From positions 1 through 64,000 of the forward strand of contig NQMI01000067.1 in NCBI GenBank assembly GCA_002270565.1: DNA of 64,000 nt. Direction: 5' to 3'. Below the pieces are notes generated by a model. The model did no database searches and was not told the DNA's origin. It saw only the letters and a list, made by a program, of their open reading frames with translations. Shown piece by piece: positions 45,827-57,960 of this stretch. The number at the start of each line of letters is the position of its first letter. The stretch's first letter is position 1. Position numbers and translations under genes: made by a program. Source of the DNA: Stenocarpella maydis. Taxonomy: Eukaryota; Ascomycota; Sordariomycetes; Diaporthales; Diaporthaceae.

Positions 45827-45952
45827 GCAGCCCTCCGCTCTTCAACGGTTAGATTTATGAGCGCAAATCAAGGAGCCAGTCCGTATTGAAGCCGACATAT
45901 TTACCTGTCTCTACCTGGCGCACCTGCTGTTGGTGACTAGTCAGATTCCAAA

Positions 45953-48900
45953 ATGAAGTCCCCATTGTTGCCACCCGGAGCGTCTCCAGAGCCAATAGCT
46001 GTTGTTGGAATGGGTAAGGCTAGATTCCCTTTCTTTCGAAGTTAATATGCCTTTAAAATGCGGCTGACTAGAACCCTGGAACTAGCCTGTCGCATGCCTG
46101 GTGATGTCCGCAGCCCAGCTGACTTATGGGAGCTCATACTGTCTAAACGCATCGCAAACAAGGCAAAGGTTCCCGAATCCCGCTTCAATATTGACGCGTA
46201 TCTCCACCCCAGCAATGAAAGACCAGGAAGCTTCAATGTCGCGGGAGGATACTTCCTGGAAGGAGATCCGGAAGAGTTCGACCCGGGTTTATTTAACATT
46301 TCTCCGGTGGAGGCAATGTGGATGGACCCGCAACAAAAGAAGCTTCTGGAGGTTGTGTATGAAGCTTTTGAAAGCAGTGGTACCACGATCTCGGAAGTAG
46401 CGGGCAGGAAAACGGGTTGCTTCGTAGGCTCATTCACAAGCGATTTCTTGCAGATGAACCTGAAGGACTCGGACTTCACACACCCATACCTCACGACAGG
46501 TGCCGACCCAGGCCTGATATCGAACCGCGTCAGCTACGTGTTCGATTTGAATGGACCAAGGTGAAACTATGATCCTTCTCAGTCCAATGTCCGATTAGCA
46601 CGTTTTAACACTATTTGCAGCTGCACCATCAACACCGCATGTTCGTCTTCGCTGTACTGCCTCGACCTCGCCTGCAAATCCATCCTGACAGGCGAGTGTG
46701 AAGATGCCATAGTTGGAGGCACCAACATCATCCTCACCTCGACTCAGCAGATGAACACGGCAAAACTGGGGACACTGTCCCCGACTAACCAGTGCCATTC
46801 TTTTGATGAGGCAGCAGATGGGTACGGACGTGCCGAGGGGGTTGGGGCCTTATACATCCGTCCGCTTAGTGTCGCTATAAAGAACGGTGACCCTATTCGT
46901 GCCGTGATTCGAGGGACGGCTGTGAGCAGGTATGCTACCCAGAAAAGCTCTTGTACGGATGCTGGCTAATGGTGTTCTGCGTCACAGTAACGGCAAGACA
47001 AAAGACGGTCTGTTCCACCCCAGTGTCGAGGGACAGATGGAGACCATCCGCCTTGCCTACCAAGCGGCAGGTCTGACTCCTGAGCTCACTGCTTACGTTG
47101 AAACCCACGGCACGGGCACCCCGGTTGGTGACCCCATCGAAGTCGAAGCTATTAGCAGAGCTATGGCTCTTGAAAGGCCAGCCGGGGAGCCCGTACTCAT
47201 TGGCAGCGTACGTGGTGTCTCATGCCCTTCTTGGCGATCGCCAGGCGGAAACCCTCATATTAACGTTCCGACGCCGTCTCAGGTCAAGCCAAACGTCGGA
47301 CACAGTGAAGCTGCAAGCAGTATGAGCACACTGATCAAGACTATTCTTGCCTTGGAGTCTGGATTCATAGCCCCCACAGCTGGAATAAACCGACCGAATC
47401 CTGCAAGTAAGTAGAAACTTTCCATATTAAGTCCGAGAATGTACATATCATAAGATATTAGAGTGTCTAATCGATATATATCAGTCCCATGGAAGAATTC
47501 AAATGTTCAGGTGGTCACGAAACTGACCCCCTTCCCAAGCTCGTTGCCAGTTCGTCGAATCGGAGTGAACGCATTCGGTTACGGAGGCACTAATGCTCAC
47601 GCTATTCTCGAGAGTCTGGATTCTATAGCACCGAGCGGTTGTCGCCATTTCAGAAAACCACACTCCAGCTACGGTGTAAACGAGACTAACGGGTTGGTGG
47701 CAAAGATATCTGAGGCGAGACCTCAGCTATTTCTTTTCTCTGCCCATGACAAACTCACCCTTCAGAATTATCTAGCAGATTTTTCATCCAGTTTCAGCAA
47801 ATACGACTCTGCGGACCTCGCATATACGCTGGGAAGACGACGCACAAAGCTCTCGCATCGGACGTTCGCAATTGTGGGCCCTAAGGATAGTGACGCGAAG
47901 ACAAAGTTCCAAGCAGCCTCTACCAACGTTCTTGTGGAGACGGGAGGAACTCCAACTATTGCCCTGGTGTTTACCGGTATGTTTCATGACGCTTAATACA
48001 TTCGAGCAGGATTCTTTACTAATAACTCTTTGACCGACCAGGACAAGGGGCCCAGTGGCCGCAGATGGGGGCTTCTCTTCTGAGAATGTTTCCAACAACG
48101 CTGCAATCAATCAGAAATCTTGATCAATGCCTTTCTAGGATCCCAGAGCCGCCTTCGTGGTCCATTGAGGCCGCTCTTCAGAATCCGAAATATGCGGAGC
48201 TCATCAATAGCCCCGAGTACTCGCAGCCACTTTGTACTGCTGTGCAAATTGCTTTGGTAGATTTGTTAACATATTGGGGAATCCGATATGCCGCGACTGT
48301 TGGCCATTCCTCTGGTTAGTGATAATTGTTCATCTGCACAATATTAGGTTATGGTTGTTAACTGATGCCATTCACAGGCGAAATTGCGGCCGCGGTATGT
48401 GACAGTGCCCCCAGATTCTTCCCAATCCAGTCCCAGAGAGTTTTGATTGCTAAAATTATCGTTCTCCAGTATGCAGCTGGCAAAATCCGCGCTGGGTCGG
48501 CTATTGTAGCGGCGTTCTACAGAGGACGAGCCGTTGCAACACTTGACAGGGACGGAGCAATGCTCGCCGTGGGACTCAGCTCAGAGGATGCCAGAAGTAT
48601 AATACAGAAAGCTGGGGCTCAGGGGCGGGTAATTGTTGCGTGTCACAACTCATTTAAAAGCGTGACACTCAGCGGAGATCGAACTGCCATTGACCAGATC
48701 AAAGTGGCCTTGGCGGATAACCCAACGACTTTTGTGCGCGAGCTTAAGACGAGCGGCAGAGCATACCATTCCTTCCACATGGAAGATGCGGGCGCGAGGT
48801 ACCAAGAATATCTCGGTTCTTCTGCACACATGCGAGCGGAGTGCAATAAGCTACCCGGAGTTCCGTTTTACTCTGCGACATTCCCACGGCAGATATACGG

Positions 48901-51900
48901 CCAAGCTGAACAGCTCCCATCCTCGTACTGGGTGGACAATCTCGTGAAGCCTGTTATGTTTAGTCAGGCTGTGCAGGGTATGCTTACGGAAATGCCCGAC
49001 ATCAACATGCTGATCGAGGTCGGCCCCCACAGTGCATTGTCTGGACCGCTACGTGAGATCTATCAGGCGATAAACAAGTCGAGCCTGGAGTACTTACCCA
49101 CTCTGGCCCGTGGAAAGCACGACGGGGAGCAGATTCTGAGACTGGCAGGAAATCTCTGGGCCAGGGACTGTTCCCTAAACCTTGCCAGAGTGCTGAGTGT
49201 CGAATCACTGGCAGAAGACGGCACCATTGAGACAAGCCCAGCGAGGCTCCTGGTAGACTTGCCACCTTTCCACTGGACGTATACACGAAGATATGCACCC
49301 GAGTCCCGTCTCGTCAAAGAAGGCAGAAGGGAACTTGGACCTCGCCACGACCTACTCGGCCGCCGCGTCGTGGGGCCGTCGCCTCTGGAGCCCATGTGGA
49401 GAAACGTATTACGGCTGAAGGACCTCCCATGGCTCTCTCACCACCGGGTGGCTGGAGAGGTGCTCTTATCAGCCACTGGCTATCTCGCAATTGCTTTCGA
49501 AGCCATTACGCAGGTGAACGAACAGTCAGAGTCACCACTGGTCATCCAAAGCTACACAATACGGGACATGGCGATCCCCGCCGCAACCACGATCCCTGAA
49601 GACGAGTCCGGCACGGAAACGCTACTCCGCCTGAATTCTGCCAACGGGGCCAGCAGTCAAGCCTCTCGTGGAAAATCGAGCGAATGGTTCGATTTCACAT
49701 TTTCTCGCTGTGCCTATGGATCATGGAGCGAGACCGCCCGAGGGAAGATAGCCATCAACGCGAGGGAGAGGGACTCTGCAACACGGTCCCCTCCTATTTG
49801 TCTAGGCACGCAGAGGAAACTCCAATGGACAGAATGGCTTGAGAAGCTCAGCGGCATCGGATTTGAGATTGGACCATCATTCAGGCGCGCTTCCGGGGTG
49901 TCCTACGATCAAGAGACTCATGTTGTTCACGGTGACATTCAGCTCAGCCAAGTCTGCGACTCGATGATATCTGAGTCTCGTTACGTGCTCCACCCTGGGG
50001 TGCTAGATGCCTATAGTCAGCCACTGCTCGCGTCTGTATACCAAGGCACACTGGAATATCTACGTTTTCCTTTGATCCCTACACATATCGAAGAGGTTAC
50101 TGTGTTCATCCCATCAGCGGAGCAGCTGAGCGAGGGTGGTACCATACAGTGGCATACCCCACAGATGGGCAATCGAGCATACGTCTCTAATGGATCCCTG
50201 GTCGCTCGGGATGGATCACTTCTTGTTGAGACCACTGGAATGCGATTGGTGAAGTATGAGGCGGCTATTCCACCTGAATTGCGCGGTCCACAGCAGCAAG
50301 ATCTGTACCTTCACCTGGAATGGAAGGTCGACGTCGAATATCTCAACTGGGCCATCGACGCGAATGAGGTCCCGGAGAGCCAGACTTTGGGTACAATAGT
50401 GGATTTAATAATCCACCAAGATGCCCGAAGGCGAATCCTCTGCCTTGACGTTACCCTGTTGCCAACGATCTTGCATATCTGTCCGGATGTGAACATGGTG
50501 GTTGTCACAGAAAGTGATGATGCTCTCAATGATGGCAGGTCACAGTACTCAAACTTTAAGGGTATAGAGTTTGTTCTGGGTGACTATGAGTTGTCGCAAG
50601 AGCACGGAGGTCCGGAGAAGCATTACGCTGTGGTGGTCGCATCTTACAGCACGACGCCAGAACAGCTCGATCATGCTCGTCAGTTTATGTCTGCCGGCGC
50701 ATATTTGCTACTTTCTCCCGATTCTGAAGTTACGAACTGCTCTCGCAGCGCCCCGGATGCTCCTGGATTCTCAAAATTCGACGTGCATCTACCAGGCGGG
50801 ATTGTCCTCCTGAGAGCCACGGCTGAAAATGCATCAACAAGGAAGCCCATGAGTGTCTCTCCCGCACATCACATCACCCTCTTGTATCGGGATACGATAA
50901 ACCCAGTACATTTGGCCTTAATAGAAAGATTTGGGGAGGATGGGTTGGAAGTCAAGCTCTGTCCACTGGACAATGTCCTTCATTTCGACGGCATAGGTGA
51001 TGGGCCCGTAATACTACTTGCCGACCTGGAAGGTCCTTTGCTCGCTTACCTCACTGCGGCACATCTAGAAGCCTTAAAGTTCTTGACAGACAATGTCAAG
51101 CACATGACCTGGGTCACTTGTGGTGGGCTTCTCAGTGGCGACCGTCCCGAATTCGCGATGAACCAGGGAGCCGCACGCGTCATCCGCAACGAGAAGGTCT
51201 TTTTGGATCTCGTGACCGTCGATATCGACCCGAACACGACAACCACTGAGCATGTCGTGGACCTGCTTGCCGACATTGCCCATCGCCAGCACACCGACGG
51301 GCGCAACGGCGAGACAGAGTATTTCCTCAAGTCCGATGTCGCGTATGTTGGGCGTCTCAAACCTCACAGGGAGCTTAGCGAGAAATTCATCCCAGATTCG
51401 GGTGCCCTCTCCACTGTCCGCAATTCAGACTCTCCTGTCCTCCAGGCGCGGCTGGAACATGGGAAACTGGTATTCCTTCGAGGTGAGGGGAAACTAGAGG
51501 AGCCCCTTGCGAACAAGGAAGTGGAAGTGCATGTTGCCGCCACAGGTCTCACGGCCGAGGAATTTTCTGACGATTCCAATTTTCTGAGTCGCTGCATCGC
51601 GGGAACCATCACTCAGGCTGGCGTCGAGGCGCAAGACCTTGTGGCGGGGACACGTGTCTTTGGCTTTGCCTTGTCGTCTCTTGATACGTTCCAGCGAACA
51701 ACCAGTAGTCTGGCGAGGCCGCTTCCGTTGAGCTGCTCTCTAAGTCAAGGCGCCAGTCTTGCATTGGCGTTCCCAGCTGCGATTTATTCTCTGGAAGAAT
51801 TGATGAGGATCGAGTCCGGGGAGACTGTGGTCGTTGTTGATGGGATCGGTACGGTAGCCATGGCTGCCATCCAGCTGTGCCGCCTGCACGAAGCAAAGTG

Positions 51901-53757
51901 TTTGATTATCACATCTTCGCAAGCGACAGAGCAGTATGTTGTGGAAAACGGTCTACTTTCGTCTCCAGAGGTCATCCGGTCTCGTGAGGGTTTCAGCCCC
52001 AGCACCGCCATCAAGGAGGCAACGTCGCGAAGCGGCATAGACGCTCTGTTGTATCCCGCAACAGTGGACCCGTCAACACTACTCGCATGTTTCCAGAACA
52101 TGGCTTCTCTCGGACGGGCCACTGCTATCGGAAGCGTAACTGGAAAAATCCCAGTTTCCCAGACCACTGCCTCTAGCCAAAGAGGTCTGAGCATGTTTTC
52201 TTTGAACTTAACAGAACTCATCACGAAGCGTCCGTTAGTTATTTCCAGGCGAGTATTTTCTTATTTTACTAAATTGCATGGTATAGGACAATTTACTCAT
52301 AAGCGCTGAACAGGGTCCTGGAGCGCGTCGCGCAACTCTTCGAAGCTGGACAGATCAGAGTCGCTGGTGAGAGCACCACAGTGCGACCTAATGAAACCAA
52401 TAGGGACTTCCAGAAGATTCCTTCTGATTTAGGATCTGGAGATATGATTCTGGCATATGATCATGACGATGTGTTCCAGGTGAATTTTCCCTCATGCTAC
52501 CACCCGAACGAGAACTACCGGAACTAATCTCTCTCCGGCCAGGTCGAACCGACCAGAAACCCTCTGAAGCTGAGATCCGATGTAACATACCTCATGGTCG
52601 GCGGTCTAGGAGGGATCGGCCAACTTCTAGCTTTCTGGATGGCCGAAAGGGGGGCGAGACACTTCGCCTTTCTGTCGCGGAGCGGCACCAAGAACAACGC
52701 AGGAGCTGCCGAGACAGTACGGAGGCTGGAAAAGGAGCAAGGTGCCCATGTGACGGTCCTCCGTGCCGACGTCACAGACTACGAGGCTCTGGCTCGAGAG
52801 GTCGCCCGCATCGACACGGCTGCCTTCCCCATCCGGGGCGTTGTCAACGCCGCCGCCGACCTCCTCGACGCCGTCTTCGAGAACATGACGCTGGACAACT
52901 GGCACGGCGTCGCGGGCGCCAAGGTCCAGGGGTGCCTGAACCTGCACCGCCTGCTGTCCGCCGAGCCGCTCGACTTCTTCGTCATGACCAGCTCCATCGC
53001 CTCGGCGATAGGGTCGACCGGGCAGAGCAACTACAGCGCCGCCAACACGGCCATGGACGCGCTCGCGGTCCACCGCCGTTGCCGCGGCCTGGCCGCCGTG
53101 TCGGTCATCCTCCCGGCGATATTCGGCGTGGGGGCCATGACCAGATCTCCGGAGCTGGTCGAGTCGGTAAAGTTCAAGGGCATGTACGGGATCGAGAGGG
53201 ATGAGATGCTGGCGGTCTTCGACGTGGCCCTCAGGCCCCCGCAGGAGCTTCCCGAGGGGCTCGACCACATCGTGATGGGCATGCAGCCGCGGCGGTTTGC
53301 CAAGTCCCTCCGCGCAGTGGATGCACAGATGAGATGGGAAGACCCCCGCCTGAACTGGTTCAAGCTGGCCATCGACAGGGTGGACGAGCTGGATAGCAGC
53401 GGCGGGCATGGCAAGGGCGGCCACTCGAACGGGGTCGATATCATGGCCAGGGTCCGCCAGGCCTCAGGCCGTGAGGCGATGGTGGGTGAGCTGGCCGCAC
53501 ATATCAGAGGGCGCATAGCCACGTTGCTGATGATTGACTTCGAGGTGCTGGAGTCGAGCAACAAATCAATCGTTGGCCACGGACTGGACAGCATGATCGG
53601 CGTCGAGCTGCGGAACTGGCTGTACCGCGAGTTCAGGGTGGAACTTCCCTTTCAACAGCTCCTGGCCACGAGCCTTACGGTAGAAGGGCTGGCTGAGATT
53701 ATATATGAGGAGGTTGAAAAGACAGAGGCTGTTGATGGTGCCGGAGTCAGACACTAG
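45953..53757 (+). CDS. Highly reducing type I iterative polyketide synthase, 11 exons
   Basis: Exons 45953-46013, 46086-46560, 46621-46929, 46988-47207, 47283-47406, 47485-47976, 48042-48314, 48378-48394, 48470-52248, 52314-52479 and 52543-53757 join in phase to 2376 residues. Intron 9 (52249-52313) starts GCGAGT, a GC-AG intron. Approximate domains: KS 14-430 with Cys186 in NTACSSS and both His motifs (HGTGTPVGD, NVGHSE); AT 560-870 with GHSSG (Ser650); DH 940-1230 with His982 and Asp1170. A shortened MT-like region follows at 1290-1420 without a SAM motif, then an ER-like region at 1650-1900. There the NADPH loop reads VDGIGTVAMAA instead of the usual AGGVG type. KR at 1985-2190 has GGLGGIG and Tyr2136; the ACP has Ser2322 in GLDSM. 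Catalytic residues of KS, AT, KR and ACP are present. The DH motif has Ser where HxxxGxxxxP has Pro. The product would be a reduced chain, but methylation and enoyl reduction look doubtful in cis. Confidence 0.9.
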
Positions 53758-54707
53758 GCGCACAACACCGTGTTGTCTGACATTTTTATTTAATTTCATA
53801 TTTTTCTGTTATCTTTTTTTGGTTTTCTACCCTTCCGGAATGAATTCACAGCTTAAATATATGCAGTAATACATGAACTATTTGCAATTTGCCCCTTGAG
53901 CTGGAGAGGCGTGTACAAGGGCCCGTCGTAGCCTGACTTGGCTTTACACACTACATGTGTAACTAGCAGTTGCTGTTACAACGCAGGTGTTAGGTACAAT
54001 TCTTCCCAACCATCTTACTTCACAATCAATTCTGCTAGGGATGGTAGCAAAATCCAGCCGGGCAGCCTACTTATTTCATAGCGTAAAATTACAAAAACCC
54101 ACGACTTTCATCAAAGCTATGCTCTTTCCCTTTCATGACCCGTATATCGTCAGGTCGTCAGGTATGATAGGGGGCATCTGCCCATTTCAAAATGAACCCA
54201 GTTGCATCATTGCTGCTGCTAAAGTGTTATTTATATCGCCCGTGGTGATTATGCTGGAATGTGCCTGGTGAAATAATGAATGAGAAATTTGACTGAGGTT
54301 CAGGCTGGTGTTTCTGGTGTTGTGCACACACGTGCTGAAAAGAGTATTGCGAGGCAGCGCAGGCACTTGCGTTCGCGACCCAGCAGGCAGTCGTGCAGTA
54401 GCAGCGATCCTATTATCCCGATTTGGAATATGGAGGGGTCCTAAGGGATGGCAGTGATCAAATTTAAGTACGGACCAGTCATGCAGGCGGACTTGATGCC
54501 GACTAGGCATACCGCCTCGGAGCCGCCCTATGCCGGGGGGGGGGGTATGCAAGGTCACGACGCGATAATTCCACACCGGTATACTACCCAAAATTGCTCC
54601 CCAATGTGATTTGTCCTGTTTTGTGCTCTTTAGGGAGATTGATAATCATTATGAATTCTGCGAACCGATGCGACTCGGGGCGGCACTTACACCGGGCTTA
54701 CGGCTGA
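53758..54707. other. Intergenic DNA downstream of the PKS
   Basis: A T-rich 3' flank (about 53780-53830) is followed by about 900 bases with no recognised gene. A G10 run lies at 54537-54546. Confidence 0.4.
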
Positions 54708-54774
54708 ATGGGAGTAACTAAGGACTTGGCAGGTAGTTATCGAATTGGGACTAGCGCGCCGCACGGGCCATAAC
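54708..54774 (+). repeat. Left copy of a 67-bp inverted repeat bounding an 8.2-kb segment
   Basis: Begins ATGGGAGTAACTAAGGACTT and ends CGCACGGGCCATAAC. It is present in inverse orientation at 62814-62880 with only two substitutions seen. The right copy adjoins a run of 16 Ns. The two copies could be terminal repeats of one large element or two insertions of a short repeat. Confidence 0.8.
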
Positions 54775-54788
54775 TACCTGCCAAGTCC
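54722..54788. other. Perfect 19-bp-arm hairpin
   Basis: GGACTTGGCAGGTAGTTAT at 54722-54740 is exactly complementary to 54770-54788, with a GC-rich 29-base loop. It overlaps the inverted repeat at 54708-54774. It is either a small palindromic repeat or the folded end of an element. Confidence 0.85.
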
Positions 54789-55320
54789 GAAACATCTAAA
54801 CTTTGTATAAACTCTATATATATAGAGTATAACATCTTAGGCATTTACTTTAGAATAAAATATTACTTATTACATTTAAACAGATTATGTATAGTTTTAA
54901 TATAATCCGATTAGTATATTTAAAAATTATATTAATATAAAAGCTAGTGCTGCTGAGTTAATGCTGAGTGCATTTAGTATGTTTGCACCTAGTGCGTGCA
55001 TAGATTACCCTGCGTTACGGTATTTAGATGTGATGCGCATTATGTTAACATACAGTACACATAGACTACCCCGCCTTGACTTACCTTCCAGCAGGTGCAC
55101 ACCTAGTTTTAATATTGTTTCCTCTCTTCCTTATTGCAATCATTATGTAAGTCACGCCCCCCCACCCCTTCTGTTGCACTTAGTTTGTACTGTAACTGAT
55201 TTTAGAATGGTCTCTTGCTAATCGTTGATGGTTACACGTGGTTTGCATGCTGTTCGGTCCCGGTGCGAACCGTGTTGATATGTGGGCTTTGATTGCACCT
55301 GACTGTGTGTGATATTTGTG

Positions 55321-56890
55321 GAGTTTAAACTAACTCTGGATGCAGATTATATTGAAAGTATACCACACCAACCCATTAACGAGCTGAGTTTAAACCTAAT
55401 TCCCTACTTAGTCTAAATACTATACGTTATGTCTGACTTCTAGCCCCGCCCTGTGTAGTGGGTTAACGGCCTTGCTGCGGCTATATGTACTGTGTTTAAA
55501 TACTGTTTGGGGAGGATATGGACTGAGTTTAAATAGGACTGTTAGGACCACCCTGATTATGGCTTCTGTAATGGTAAGTTTCTTTGTAGAGTTTACTGAA
55601 TTTGAATTAAGTTTATACTAACTTTATATAGAGGTTTGGCCCAAGGCTAACCCTACCTGGTTCCTGCCTGGTATGCGGTGCTTATTGAGTTTAAATATAA
55701 TTTGTGCTGATAATAAATACAGCTAGTATGGCTAAGCCGACTAACTGTGCCGGTGTTGATAGTGAGTTTAAACCTGTTGCTCTTGTAAATAGGGTTTAAA
55801 CTTATATTAAATAGCCCTTGTTAATGTTAATAACTTGAATAACCCTAATGTTGTTGGCCCGGTTACCGGCGGAGTGTGAGTGCAAATATGGCTTGTACTC
55901 TGTTCTATTGTGGCATGTACTGAGTTTAAATAGTTGCTTGGTTGAGGATGCTATTGGTACCCTTTGTGGTGCTATTTGCAGTGTGTCCACCGCGGTTGGT
56001 TCTGACTTAGTTTAAATTTAGTATATGTTATGTGCTGATGCAGTATAGATGAACTGCTATATGTTTATTATGCACCCGGCTTAGGGTAAGTATTGATTCT
56101 GTATGTATCCTGTTTGTGTTTAGTTTAAACTAAGTATGTGTAGTTATCCCATATTACTCTGGATACCCTGGCCCCTACCCCTAGGAGGCGCTTGTTGCTT
56201 CTGAATGGTTAGTGTTTAGTTGCTGTGTGGACTGAGTTTAAACTGACTATGAATATAGTGGCCTCTGGCGTTAGGTTTTCTAGGGTGGCTGGAAGGATGC
56301 TGTCTTCCTTAAGGAGCCCGGGTAGGAGTGCAGATTAAGTGCTGACTGGGTTTAAACTGATACTAAATAGCAACCCTGTTAATACTACTGTCGTTAAGGT
56401 GGCTTAGTACCTTGAGTACCTTGAGTAAGTGTAGCTCGGACCCCGTCTGGATTGAGTTTAAACTGATTGTGAATAGTTAGACTGATGATGATTTTGATAC
56501 TGATACCTGGGGCGAGGTTTTCCTGCGTTAATTTGTATGAACTTGGTGTACACTCTGTTGGCAGTTAGTATATACTGACTTTAAATAGCTGGAGACTCCT
56601 TAGAAGGAGACTCCCTAGCCCTTGTTGTTGGGCAAGGTATGTTGGTGTATGCTTAGTTTGAACCCGGTGCATACTGATAGTTAATGTAGCGCAAGTGTGG
56701 TAGGGAGACTCCCAAGACTCCCTCTAGTGAGTTAATATAGCTTGGATAGCACTTAGACTGGGTTCAAACTGATAGTTAATAGCCCCCTCCAAGCGTGGCT
56801 GTGGCGGCGCGCGTGGCGGCGCTTGTTGCCAGACTTGCTCTTGCAGTAGGTACTATGTGCATACTAAGTTTAAACTCTGTACTAACTTAG
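55321..56890 (+). repeat. Degenerate array of a GAGTTTAAAC-type motif, about 113-bp period
   Basis: A motif with consensus close to CTGAGTTTAAACTGAT, often followed within ten bases by AATAG, recurs at 55321, 55386, 55525, 55687, 55764, 55922, 56121, 56234, 56348, 56454, about 56575, 56760 and 56876. From 56121 to 56876 most steps are 106-121 bases. The sequence between motifs is not obviously related. The core GTTTAAAC is palindromic. Looser versions (GTTTATACT, AGTTTAAA) continue to about 62600. Confidence 0.7.
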
Positions 56891-57409
56891 TATAGCCTAT
56901 GCTAGCAAGGTTTAAATGGTATTTATATTATTTCCCTGGGTTTAATTAGGATGTTTAAGCTGGGTTTATACTACCTCCTGGGTTTATACTACCTTCTTAG
57001 CCTAGGTTTATACCGGGTCTAAGCTAGATTTGGACTGGCTTATGGGAATTGTCTTGTGCTGCTATACTTGATATAGTATTAGTTGATATATGGTTTATAC
57101 TAAGTTGACTTCTAATTGTTGTTATTCCTAAGTTTATACTAGGGTGGTACTAGCAGTCCATCAGTTTAGTTTTAGTTTCGTTTGGGTTTATACTAATATT
57201 ATAGGCCTAATAATTAAGTCTTAGTTAGATTAAGTTTATATTAACTAAGTCTTATATATTTAGCTTTGCCTACCTTTGTGTGATGTTTATGTTTGCCCTG
57301 ATTCTACTGGTTATGCCCCCCCTTCTTACTACTATAAAGGGAGTTAAACGGTTTATACCCATATTACTCGCCCCTCGATAAGATACCTATTGTGTAATAC
57401 CTGAGTTTT

Positions 57410-57960
57410 ATGCTAAGCGATTTAATTATATTAATAATTTTTTATAAACTATTTATAAAGTAATGATAAAATTAAAAAAAAAAATAATAATTAAAATATA
57501 AATAAGTAAAAATAACTTATAAAATATATTAATGATATAGTATTGTTATATATATTTAAAAATTTAAAAAAAAGAAAGTTAAATAAATATAAAGTTTTTT
57601 ATTTAATAATATTTAATTAATAAATTTTTGTTTTGTTAAATATATTAACTAAAATTTAATTTAATTTTAAATTTTAAATTTATCTTTTAAACAGTTTTTT
57701 TTTAATAATTATTTAGATATAATTTAAATTTTTTCTTAAAAAAAATTAAAAAAATAATAAAATATTATATTTTATTTACCAATATATTTTATTTATTAAT
57801 TAATATATTATATTAATAAAACTAATTATTATATAAATGTAATAAATAAATTTAAAATTTTTTTTTTTTTTATAATTAATTAATACTAAATGTTTGTTTC
57901 TGTCAAGGGATAATAACTGGATTTATATATATTTTTTTTTATTTTTAAATAAACTTACTC
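57410..57960. other. Extremely AT-rich block
   Basis: About 550 bases almost free of G and C, made of A runs, T runs and TAAT mixtures (for example A12 near 57474 and T14 near 57858). Bendable DNA of this kind is found at fungal origins and centromere cores, but it may also simply be extreme decay. No gene. Confidence 0.7.

Noticed and set aside
52494..53204. Open frame of 236 codons overlapping the PKS 3' end in another frame
   Set aside because: Arg/Pro-rich out-of-frame translation of the KR coding sequence.
55321..56890. Regularly spaced short repeats resembling a CRISPR array
   Set aside because: Repeats are only loosely conserved, spacers vary widely in length (65-160), the host is a eukaryote and there are no cas genes. 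It is treated as a degenerate motif array instead.
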